From: Dromaius novaehollandiae
Lineage: Eukaryota; Chordata; Aves; Casuariiformes; Dromaiidae
NCBI RefSeq assembly: GCF_036370855.1
Contig: NC_088105.1
Location: 11,599,619 to 11,663,618 of the forward strand
Reading direction: 5' to 3'
DNA: 64,000 nt
The position numbers and the translations under genes are program-made. The notes under the pieces were generated by a model. The model worked only from the letters and a program-made list of their open reading frames with translations. It was not told the DNA's origin and made no database searches. This document shows, piece after piece, positions 21,201 to 33,200 of the stretch (positions are counted from its first letter, which is position 1; the number at the start of each line of letters is the position of its first letter).

Positions 21201-24200
21201 GCCCTGCCATCCCTGGGGCTGAGAAGATGGAAAGCCAGAGCGTGGGTGTGCTTTTGGCCTGCCTACCTGAGTGCCCCTGCTGTTAGGGGACTAGGAGTGA
21301 GGCTGTAGGGATGCAGAAGGCTTGTTGGTGCCTGTAGGCACAATGGGCCTTGCAAGCTCTGTCCAAATGGCTTCCATCTGCGCTTTCTGCCCTGCGCTCG
21401 CTCCGTTGCATGCGAGACCACTGCAGCATTAATTCTGACCCGCGGAGGGGGCTTTCTCCCAGCTGCTGCTGAGCATGAAGCTCACAGAAACCTTGTGGTT
21501 AGGCCTGTTCCCGTGGGAAAACGTGGGTCAGTGGGACTCTGTTCCTGATGGCTTCTTGCTGAAACTTCAGCTGTTGCCCCGGGCCGGGGTTTGGCAGTCT
21601 CTTTGGATGACGTTTTGGACGTTAACATTGCCATCCCCTTGAAACTCCCAAACTCGAGCCGAAGGTGCCTGGTGCTTGGCGTCTTGGCCCAAGAAGTCAC
21701 CCTTGTCCTCCTGTTGCACACCCTGGCTTGAACCGATAGATCTTGCTTGCCCGTCTTCACCGTGAGAGCATCTGTTCCAAGGCTCTGCTTCTGTAAACCG
21801 CTCCCTGGGAGCAAAGCCCGGGGAAGCAGTTGGCAGGACCAGAGACTCGTTTTGCTTGTCCTGCGTGGTCAAGCAGTGTGTTAGCCAGCAGCACTGCCTG
21901 GGTTCTTGCTCCTGTCTCTGCTTCCTTTGGGTTTGGCCTCTGGTGCTCGAGTCTTGCTACGGTCCGCTGTCCCGCTGTGGCCGTTGGGCGGCTCTGTGCC
22001 CGAAGTTTTCCTAGTGCTTCTTTGGTGTTTGCCCCCTCCGCTGGGTCAGCGTGAACTTTGGCGGTGGGAGCTGGGCAGGATAGCATCCCGCTCGAAAGAA
22101 GAGCGGGCACCCACGAGCAAGCGCATCCTCAGCTCCCCGCGTGACTCTACGTCCTCCAGCGTCTGCCCACTTAACTGACTTTTGTTTTTCTCTTCCCCCT
22201 TCTAGCATAGCTGGCATGGAGGTTCCGAAGGCGAGGTCCGCGTATCCCACCTTGCTCGGTAGGTGGAGAAGGCCTTGGTCTCCTGAAAGCCAATTTCTGG
22301 CCCTCGGTCCCTGTTAGTACCACTCTGGGAACGGAGAAGCTTTTGCGAGGGATGCCGTTGCCTGCAGTGGCCCTAAGGGTTTGGCGCATACCTTGGCTCC
22401 TGGCTGGTTCCTATCTTTGGGGTTGCGCCGCAGCTAGAGGTGGGAAGCAGGACGATCCTGCCACGCTCCATAGCTAGCATGGGGGAACTTCTGAAGCGTG
22501 CAGTTGCTCGCAGCCTGAGAGCTGAGCTGATGCCCATATTTGGGCTCGGGAAGGAGCTTTCCCTCTGTCCGACTGGCAGAGTTTATTTGGCAGTGTGTTC
22601 TCTACGTGGGAGTCCTCCGAGTTTGTTTCTCGGCACCACCTGGCTCTGTGAGGAGCACCTGCTGCTGTGGAAACCGCAGGGCGCACTGTGTGCCTCTAAG
22701 GCCTGCTGCTGTTGCCAGCTGTTTGGGGACTGCAGCTGCTGCCTTAGCTGCAGGGCGCTGGGAAGCACGTTGCGGCTCCCGGTCCCCGGAGGAGACGTTC
22801 TGAGTCCCTTTTGGACACAGGTGCCTGCAGTGACTCCGACTGTCCCTTGCAGTCTTGTGCTGGGAAACTGGGGAGTTGTGGGAGGAGGTCTGGACCTCTT
22901 TGCCTGTGAGCGAGAGGCCAGGGAAGGAAAGAGGGCGTGGGAGCTGTGCTGTGAGTCAGGCGTCAGGGGAGGCGGGCCTGCTAGTGCCCTAAGGCAGGCA
23001 GAGGCGCAAAAGCGGAGGAGCTGTTTGGGTGGGAAGGAGCCCTGGCTGTAGGCAGGCTTGTAGATGCGGTGGCGGGAGGGTGCCGTGGTGGCGAGAGGGA
23101 AGGGTGCGGACGGTCCTTTGCTTTTCGGCTCGCTGCGACAGCTTGCTCTCTTGCTTGCCTGCACAGGTCGGGAGAAGGAGATGGCCCTCTTTGAAAGTTA
23201 CTTGAAAGCCTACGTGGCTAGGAAAGAAAGCCGCATCGTGGCATTTGAGGGCGTTATGGGCTCTGGAAAGAGCCATCTCCTCACTGAACTTGCCTATTTA
23301 GGCCAGGCTGCTGGGCACAGGTGAGTGTTGTTGACGGGTACCTGTGGCTCACTTCCCCTGCCCACCCACTGATGTTCGTGGGCTCCTTGAGCCCCTCTGC
23401 CAGTGTGCCTGGCCCCTGGACTGCAGCCCTGAAAAGCCTCCTGGAGATGCTGCTTCGGAGCAGCTGCGTGCCCTCCTCCTAGCTCTTGAGGGAGCTAGAG
23501 GTGGCTTCTGGAGCCACTGCTCTTCCCCTTGCTGCTTTGGGCCAGGCACAAAGCAAAGGAGAGCCGGAGCTCAGGGCTTCTTGTGCCCCTCCAGACCAAA
23601 GAGAAGAAACCCTGGCCTGCCTGACAAATGCTGCTTGCACTGAAGAGCCCGTCTGGGGCCGTGTGTCCAGAGTGCCCTTGCCGTCGGCCCCCGATTATGC
23701 CTCTCTCCAAGAGCTTTGTCTTAGAAGGCTGTGGCTGTTTGGGGCGCTCTCTGAAGCTGTCTCTCTTGCTTCTGCATGGCAGGGTAGTGGCTGTGGAGCT
23801 GACGGAGCAGAACCTGAGGCAGGCCTGCTCTGCCATGCACATGATGCTGGCTGTGGCCATGGGCCTCCAGGCCTGTCAGTCGTGCAGCGCCAGACAGCTC
23901 GTCCTGCAGCAAAAGCTCCGAGGGCTGATGGGAGAGAGCAGCTACTGCCTCCTCAATGTCCCTTTCCTGGTTAAGGTGAGAGTGAGAGCCCTCTCTGGCC
24001 AGGGCAAAGGCCTGCTTGTGAGCCGTCCTGTGGTTGCGGTCATTTGGCTGCTCTGCTGGGGAGTGGGCTTAGCTGCCTGGTGGCAAGAGCAGGGGGATAC
24101 CACGGGCTTCTGTTTGGGGGCCTGGTGGGGGGGCTCTCTGTTTGGGCTGAGTCGAGGTGCCAGGCTGCTGCAGGCAGTTCCTGGTGTGTTGCTTAGCAGC

Positions 24201-27200
24201 CTGAAAGGGCATTGCAGAGAGGCTTTGAGATGGGGCTGATGAGCTGGTGCTGAGCTCACCGCTGCGCTCACGCTGCTCCATCCCAAGATGCCCATCATGA
24301 GGAAACAAGCTCTGCTTGTCCTGCCAAACGATTCCCCCTCCCCGGCCCCAGCCCAACCGCCCCCCAACCCCCAGCTCTGCCAGAGACCCTCAGCAGAGGA
24401 GCTCTGTTCTGGGCTCAGGGTGACATCCACACTGTGTCCCCTCCCCGTTGTGTTGGGGAGAGGTAAGATGCTGAGGGCAGCCGCGGCGTTTTGCTCAGTT
24501 AGGCTTGTGGGGGGGGTAGGCGTGCTGAAATGCCCTGAGAGGCTGCTTCTCTGTGACTGTGCTTTTCTGGCCAGTTTCCGCTGTCGGAGAAGGTCTCCAA
24601 GATGAGTGACGCTCAAAGGACAGCGGCACTGGAGTCGGTGCTTAAGAAAGTGCTACAGAAGGTGAGCAATTCTCTGCATCGTGGGTCGGAGAAGGAAAGC
24701 AAGGCGGCAGGCTGAGGGTTCTGCAGGAGAGTGGTGGGAGCTGGCGGGAGGACAAGGTACTGGAGTCCTTGCCCTTCTGAGGCTAAGCTGCCCGTGCCAT
24801 GGCCCTGATAACTTTCTTCCTGTAAAGTTGGAGGGCACGTGCTCGGGAGGAGGAGCGGTGTCTTTCTGTGCTCCCTTGCCTGAGAGACCTTAAAGTCTCA
24901 GGGAGATTCTGAATGCACAAGTAGCTGGGGAGAGGAGAGAGACTTCAGAGCGTTCTCTGTCTGGAGAGAGGCCGGCCAAAGTTCCTCCTGCGGAAGATGC
25001 TTGAGAATCGCTCGGAATCCACCCTGAACAACCGCTTTGTTTCAGACGGTTGAAGAAGAAGTTGTCGTATTTGTCATCGACAACGCGCACTACATTGACG
25101 CGACCTCCTGGGCTTTTCTGTGGCGGATGCTCAGAGATGTCCCGGCCTTCCTGGTCATGGGCTTGGCTCCTGGTCGCTCTAGAAGACAGAGGCTTTGCAA
25201 AACTGCAGCAGACATCCTGAAGCTGCAGCAAACAACCTGTGTCCATCTGGAAGAGCTGAAACCTTCAGCTGTTGTGCAGAAAGCCTGCCAGGCCCTTGGA
25301 GTTGTCAGCATGCCCCGGGCCCTAGAGACGTAAGTGCCAGGCAGGGCCTCTGAGCTCTTCCCGAGGGGTCGAACCTCTGCAGAGGGTGGAAGGGAAGGAA
25401 CGCCCGGGAAAGGAAGTGCGCGGCTTCTGGAAGCGCCGCTGCGTCTAGGCAGCGTCGGAGCTGGCTTTCTCATGACACACGACGCTGGCAGTTGTGAGCT
25501 GAGAGTGGGCAGCTGCCTGGACACAGAGCATAGGAGGTGTCAGCCCTTGTGTGTTGCGCTGGAAGGCAGGCGGGCAGTGGTCCTGGGCCTTGGCGTGGCT
25601 GAGGTGTGGGAAGGCATTTGCCTAGGCGGCGGGGCTGATCTGCCGGGGCCGAGGCTCTCACTGGTGCTGGCGAGGGTCGAGGCTGCTGGGGACAGGAAAG
25701 ACGAGGCTTGCTGCTCTGCGCCTTGGGCACTGTCCGCGACTGTTCTCCTGCGGCTTGCAGCAACCGCTGTATCTTGAGGGCAGCTCACGTGCCAGAGCCG
25801 GTGGGAGTCCTGGCCCGTTCAAAAGGGAGGTGTGGCTGTGGTGAAGACGCTGGTGCGAAGTGTGTCCCGCCTCGCTTTGCCTGTGTCAGTCCCTGCTAGA
25901 TCTGCTCCTTTCCAGGTTCCTGATGCAGAGAAGCTACGGGATCCCATATTACTGTGAGGAACTGCTGAGCCACCTTAATCGCCACAACATGCTCTTGTTC
26001 CACCCGCTGCGGAAGGATGGAAAAACGGAGGCCAAGTGGGAGAGCCTCTTCAGTAAGCACCTTTGTGGTGGGCTGCCTGGTTGCTGTGGTCCATCTTCCA
26101 CAGCACATTCTTGCCCTGGGGTTCCCCTGTGTATTTGGCCCAGTCAGATGTTGCAGCAGTACCGAGCTTGGTGTGGATCAGGTGTGGGTTCCTCCATGCC
26201 TTGCTGCTGGGATAGGCCAAGCACGGGCTGGGGAGTCTTGGTGGCTTTGAGAGGGCCAGCGCTGCTGCTGTGGCAGAAAATTGCAAAGGAGGAGAAGAGA
26301 GGCTCCCTGGCACTAAGCTAAGCCCTGGAATGGTTTGGGACGAGCGTGACCTGGGGCGGTTATTCTGCAGCGGTGCCGAGAGTCACGTGGCTGCAGCGGT
26401 CCTTGTCGGCAGCCCCGCGGCTGGATTTCTGCTGCCGCTGACCCCAGGTCCCAGCTGCTGAAGACCTGCTGGGGGGTGAATGCTAAAGGGTGGAGGACGG
26501 AGGGAGGGCAGATGAGTAACGTGTGCAGGCAGGCAGTCACGGCACAAACTGCCTCCCTTTGATAATCGCTTTATCCTGCTCTCTCGCTCCGCTCAGCTTC
26601 TGCGATGGAGGCTTCTCCTGGGGCAGCATGCCACAGCTCCAGCGCGGGGAAGGACTGCAGGGTGTGCACCGTCAGACCTGACGTGAACCTGCAGAACACC
26701 GTGCTTCCCCCCACCCTGAAAGGTGAGGGGCCGAGCCCTGCTGGGGCATCGCCGGGCTTCTTTCCCGGGGCATTGGCTAGAGAGAGGCTGGGCGTCCGCG
26801 TGCTGCCGAGTTGCCCCTCTCAGCTCTGCTGGGAAGGTGGCTGTGGTCCCGCTGGCTCTTCCCGTCTCTAGGGGTGCTGGGTGGGAGGCTGTGAATGAGC
26901 ATCCCTGCCCTCTAGCAAAGATGGGTGGCCTGGGTTGCGCCTGCCCAACGGGTTTGGTCCCTAGGAAGCAAGGCTAGAATCTACCATGTCCTGTGTGGAA
27001 GCTGATGCAGCCTCTGCAGCCTTGGTCTTGGGAGAGGGCAAGAGAGAGACCTGCGGCTTGTTTTTGACAGAGATTGCGCTGACTGAGCTGGACAGCATGG
27101 AGCCCTCAGAGCAGCTGGTTTTGAAGTGTGCAGCCATCATCGGGCTGATGTTTACCACCGAGCTGCTGTTCCACATCCTTCCCACGTGGACCAAGGCTAA

Positions 27201-30200
27201 GATGGAGAAGGCATTGAACGTCCTGGTGAGAGGCCGCATCTTGAAGTGGCTGAAGGCTGAAAAGGTGGCGGAAGACAGCAGTGTTTCCACCAAGGGGTCC
27301 GTCGCCTCTCTGGAGGAAGAGTGCGGTAAGTGGTGATACCACGGCCCTGGGAGCGCTGTAGGCTCCTGCCGCTCCCGGCCGTGTGCCTGGCGGGGCTCCC
27401 CAGGGCACGCCGCACTGTCCCCCCAGCGGTGTGTAATGCCCAGGGCACCCTGGTAGTTAGGGATGGGTTGTTAAGAGCTCGGACAAGGAAATCTCAGGGG
27501 GCGCGTGTGCCCCAGGCTTTGTGCTGGAGGGAAACGTTCCAGTGAGCTGCTCCGAGTGCCTCCGCTACCCTGCCTCGAAGCGCTGCTCAGTGCCCGTGCA
27601 GGGGAAGGGGCAGGAAACACCTGATGTCCCTGCCCAGCCTCCTGCAGTGTCCAGAGGGGAGGTGTTGTGCGTGGATTTTTATTCCCCGCTGGCGCCGGGG
27701 GGAGTGTAGGAAGCTGGGACCGCCTTGCAGAGCGGGAAGAAGGAGCTGGCTGCGGCTCGCTCCTGCTGCTGGCAGCATCGCCAGCTCCTTGCCGGAGCGC
27801 GGCTGAGCGCCGTCCGTTGGGAGGGAGGGCAGAGCAGCAGCCTGTTGCGCGGGCCATGCTAGTCTCAGCAAGGCGAACTGGGCCCTTTTGCTCTAGTGCT
27901 GCAAGGCTTTGAGCGCAGGAGCGCCGGTTTCCCGCCGAGGAGCCGCGCCAAGGCCTGTCTTTCACCTGCCGGCTGTGGCGGCCCTGCGCTCTGGCTGATG
28001 CCAAGCCCCGTTGCCTTTCAGGTGCCCAGAAGTGGTCCTCGGGTGAGACCGAGAAGACCGCGAGGCTGCAGTCCGGCGTCCTGGCCTTCTGCGCCCCGCT
28101 GCTGCGGGAGGCTGCCTATGAGCTGTGGCCCAAGGCGCAGAGGGTGGCCATGCACCACAAGTGCGCGGCCTTCCTGCAGAGGCAAGTGCACAAGTGCCAG
28201 TGCTGCGGCGGAGGGGACTTTGTGGCTTTCCACCGCTGTGCCATCAGCGGCATCCAGGAGGGACAGAGCTGTGACGACTTCCCCAGCAAATGCTACTTGC
28301 CCAGCTGGGAGGCCTCCCTGGGCCAACCCGAGACGGAGCGAGATGAGCAGCCCACCACTTCGGGTACGTAATCTGCCGTGCCCTGGAGCCTGGGCCCTCC
28401 CCACTGTGGTTGCACAGTTAATGGAAGTGCTCCTCTGTCTCAAGCCCTGTCTGCAGAAGCCTTTCCCGGAAGCCTAGGGCTGCTTTCAGTGCAGTGCAGA
28501 TGCGTTCGCAGGACTAGCTTAGGCCTCCAGTGAGCACAGCTGCACGGCCAGAGACATGCTGTGGACCCAGCGTAGAGCCTCTGTGCCCTTGAGTGCCCTC
28601 CTGCGTTTCCCTGGAATTACCAGAGCGCAGCCCATCTCCTTGCAGTGCCAAGAGCCTCAGGGTTGCACCCCCCAGCCCAGCAGGCCGAGGTGTGTTTCCT
28701 GGTGGGTCCGCTACACTTGCCGGAAACATAACAGCCCTGCGGCGAAGGCAGATCGCAGGGGAAGGGGCCAGGAAGAGATGCGCCGTCGGCGCCTTGACTC
28801 TGCTCTCCTCCTCTGCTACAGCATGCCAGATGTAGCTCTTCCCCCTTGTGAGGTGAGAGGTGTTTAACTTGTGCTTTGTTTCCAGAGACTGCAAAAGCGC
28901 TGCAGGAAGGGAAGAACGTCCTGGTGGTGACTTCTCGGTGAGGAGAGGAGGTTTTGATTATCTCTGGAAGTCAGCGGGCTCAGGGTCTCCAGAGGGGGCA
29001 AGTGGAGTTCCCAGTTTTGCCGGCTAGCTGTGACACTAGCTTAGGCAAGAGCTGGCCTGTTGGGTGGGAGCTGGGATGCGATGGCCCAGGAGATGAGCAT
29101 CCTTGAGGAAGCCCGGGGGCTCCCAGTGAGGATGGCCACGCTAGGGTGGAGCAGCCCTGGCTTTCTAGCTGTACGAGAGCAATGTTGCGAGCCGGGTAGC
29201 AGAAAAGCAGCCGGTGGGAGCAGGGAGGCTTGTGGAAGGTGCCGCAAATGCCCGCTTGTCATCTTGCCTGCCTAAAAGACTAATGTTGCTCCAGAGCAGC
29301 GTCAGCAAAGGCTAATGCCAAAGCAATAGCTGGCCACTGCTTGAAAGGGGAGGTGTTGCTCCTCGTCTCACTTTTGCCCTGCCTGGCCAGGCTCTCCTTG
29401 TGCTCTGGGGCTGCGGGGCTCCCGAAGACTGCCCAGTGCACTGGTTGACGTTGCTGCAGTGGGAGAGAACAAATCTTGCCAAAAAGCACTGGGTTAGTGG
29501 GTGGTACTGGCTTTGCTTGCAGTCAGGGGAGAGCCAAAGCTCTCGAGCGAGGAGAGAAGGCAGCAGAAGAGCGGAAGGGAGGAAGGAGCATGGGGGGAGA
29601 GAGAGCAAGGTTGGGGGGACCCAGGCCACTCAGGGGTCGGCCGCGTCGACCCACTGTCACGTGGAATGCCACTGGGAAACTGGTTGCCATTGTGTGGGGC
29701 AGACAGAAGAACCAACCAGCGCGCTCGTATGATGCATGCGTGCGTGTGGCCTTGTGCTGCGCTGGAATGTGCTGTCGGTCTCGGCAGCCAGACCAGCGCA
29801 GGTGACACTCGCGTGTCTCTTCTTTCTCCGTGATCTTGTCTCCGAGTAGAGCGACGCAGCGGTTTCTGGCCAAGACCGAACAGATCCCTACGGTGGCCAG
29901 CGAGACCAAAGGGATGCGCGGTGCCGTGCGTTCCTGCGAATGCAAGGCCATCGTGGAATTGGTGCTCGTGCCCTTGGCTCACCACCACATGGCAATGGGC
30001 AACGATGCCAGAGCCCTTTATTATCTGCTGGAGTGCGCGGCTGCCTACTTGCACGTCTGCGACAACTACCTGGTGAGCTGCCCTGCTTGCCAGAGCCCAC
30101 GGCACATGGAGTCCTCTCAGTGGCCTTGCCCTGGGCAAGCCAATCTCCCCATTGCAAAGGGACATGCCTCTGTGGGGACCTGGGGATGGACAGCAGGGCT

Positions 30201-33200
30201 CAGACTCAGGGGTTTCCTGCTGCTTGCCTCTCCTGTGGCAAGAGACGCAGGGCAGAGAAGCAGGACCTTGGCGCAAGGTGCGCCTGCCTGCAAGGAGGTG
30301 GTGCGAAGGAGCCCTGGTGGCTGTGGTGTGTGTGGGGGTGGGCGTTGCCGGGGCAGACGCGTGCCCTCCTCGGAGAGATGCTGGAGGCGAGTGGGAATGA
30401 GGGGGCTGCAGGCAGGCTCCACCCTGACGCTCGCCTGCTCTCTGTGTGCTTGTTCAAAGGCTTTTACAAATCTGACCAAAGCAGAGGTCCTGATGAGCTC
30501 GGAAAGGGCTAAGAAAGCCAAGGTGCTGGCCTGCTTTGAAGAAGCCACCTTCCTGAGCCTGAAAGGGGAGGTAAAGTGATAGGGAGGCTCTGAGGGCTCT
30601 CCTGGTGGGAGGAGTTGGATGCCTTGCTGGGGAGTGGGGGGGCTGTCCCTGGCCCTGAGAGGCACGGCTGCTGTGAGCAGCCTTTCCTGTGACCGCCTTG
30701 CCCTCTGGCCAAAGCCAGTCGAAGCCCTTGGCCTTGAATGAGCCAGAGACTTGAAATTTGGGGTGTGCTCAGTCGGAGCCCTTTGGGCCTGTCCGAAGGA
30801 CCCTTCTCCTGTGCAGGTCTGCTACAATATGGGCTGCACGGACCTGGCAGAGATGACGACGAGAAAGGCCTTGAGCCTGCTAAACAGGCAATTCCCGGTC
30901 ACCTCAGCTGGCGTGGTCTTTAAATCTCTTCTGGAGAAGTTGAAGCATGCCTCTTGGGAGGCGACCAAGGCCTCCTGCCTTCATCAAGAGGCCAGGTAAG
31001 CAGCTGAAGGGAAAGAGGAGGGAAGAAAGAGGCATTTTCTTCGTGGTCCTGAGCCCCTCGGCCCACCCCCACCTAGGCTGAAGCCCAGACTTTACCAGAG
31101 CATAGGTCTTGACATGGGGAAAGCTGCGGAGGGGCCTGGAGGCTAACGGATGGGGGAGCTGGCACGTGTTGGCTTGTGGGGGATGGTGCGGGTGAGAGCA
31201 GAGCAATGCTCCCAGGGAGTACAGGCTGCCGAGGGAAAGGGAGTGTGCGGGAAGGAGCAGGAGGGGGGCATGGAGGGGGAAAGTGGAGGTGGGGTGTGAG
31301 AAGGAGGAAGCTCAGGGGCTGTAGCCGGGTGCGAGCCTCCCGTACAGCAGCCCTTTTCCTCCTGGTGCCCACTTTTGCTCGGCCTCTCTGGGCTGCAGTG
31401 CCACCGTGTGTCCTTGTTAGCAGTCCTCTTTCCCCGGTGGTGCTTCTTGGTTCTGCCGCCTCCATCCCTGCAGCCCTGCCTGCACCAGCTGCCTCCTCTG
31501 CCCCCCTGCTTCCCTCGGCCCTGTCTGACTCGGCCCTGCGTCGCTAGCGGCTGCGGCCCAGCAGTTTCTCTTGTGTGGCAGGAGGGAGAGGCTCCCCTGG
31601 CTGCTCCGGCAGAGCCGCTGCCTTTTCTTGCTGCGGCAGCTCTTCAGCCTGGAGAGTGCTTCCAGCGGCCGGAGGCGCTCGCGCCTGGCAGCGCTCATGG
31701 AGGTCAACACGGCCGAGGAGTCCGGGGATGCGAGTCACGTGAGTGCCTTCTCTCTGCAGCAGCAGACACGTTTCTGACATAGCTCCTTTCCCCTGGCCTG
31801 GCAAGAGGAGCAGCGGGCTCTGCCCTGGCAAGAAGAGGCCAAATAGGCCGGAGACGTCCGTGTCCCTGGACTCTTCTTTACAAACTTCCGGAAGATGCGG
31901 GTTGCTGTTCTTTTTGGTTGTTCCTCTCATCGGATTTGTTTCATAACTGTAACCGGTGGGCTGATTGTGGCTTTAAGCCGGCACCAGTTTCTGTGCTCTG
32001 CAGTTTCCTTGTGGCCTTTTCTAAACCTGGTGCGCGACACCCCGCAGCCCTCGTTTTGACACGGCCGCGGTTAGCAGCGGCACTCGTAAGAATGGCTTGT
32101 GGTTCGGGTGAGAGGCCTGCGAGTAAAAGAGAAGAGAGAACCTGGCTGTTGGGTTTATGGCCTGAGCCCTCTAGGCCAGAGAATCGCCCTGGCGAGCTTC
32201 AGTCTTGTGCATTCTCCTGTTTGGACCATTTCAGATCCTCTGGGCCTACGTGGAATACGCCCAGCGCTGCCAGGACCTGGGCTGCCGGGAAGAGTGGCTG
32301 CAGTACGGGCGGGCGGCCATGCAGCTCAGCTCCGACGTCGAGCCCTTTGGAGGAGGGGTATTAAACGCCGCAAAATTCGCCCAGGCCCTGTCCCATCTGA
32401 ACCTCAGCCTGGGAAATCTGCCCCTCTCTGTCGATGTCGGTATGTACTGCCCCCAGTCCCTGCGAGAAGAGGTCTCCGCAGAGAGAGCGAGTCTGTGCGA
32501 GTCTGCTGCTTTTTTTATTTTTCCTTGTTTTTTTTTTCCTTGACAGGCTATCGTGCCAAGAGCCTGTGCGCAGAGCTGGAGCAGCCCGATCTAGACCGTG
32601 AGGTTCTGGCCACGCTCTTCACGGCGCTCTTCCTCCAGATGAGGTAATGCTGCTGCTGGCCAGGCTGCTGGTTGTGTGGTGTCAGGGGACCACCAGAGAT
32701 CCCTCTTGTGTCATTCCCTGCGCACAGAGAAGAGGGCTTTTTGGTTTCTTCTTTGACGCTCGCTGGCTGTATCTACGCTGGTAAATTAAATAATGCCAGG
32801 GAACGTTGCTGGCCATTTGGGAACGCGCGTGTCTGCTTTTAAACTGCTTGAACAGTTCCTGGCTTGGTTTTGGCCCTTGCCACGTGCTGCTTCCCCCAGT
32901 CAATTCCCAGGCCTGGTATAGGAGCGAGCACAGTGCAGGGAGCCGTTGCACTAGGCAGTTTGGGGGCACCCACCGTGTCTTGGGCGCTAGCCAGGTTTAA
33001 CTGTGTGGACACGGGCCTTTCCCTGCCCCTTGGCCTTGGTGCCCGAGGCGGCTCTGGATTCGGTTCACGCACTCGTCTAGGGGAAGCTCGCAAGAGGAAC
33101 AGTTTCTGAACAAAGTGCACTCTCTAGGCCAGCGTGGAGGGTCCTGGGGATCTGTGCGTGCTCTTCTGCCTGTTTTGACTGAAAGACTTTGATGGAAAGG

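Noticed and set aside
25040-25329. ADCY10 as a broken gene split at the window start
   Set aside because: Exon 16 in copy B joins exon 17 in phase, and the same intron is complete in copies B and C, so copy A is cut only by the window edge.
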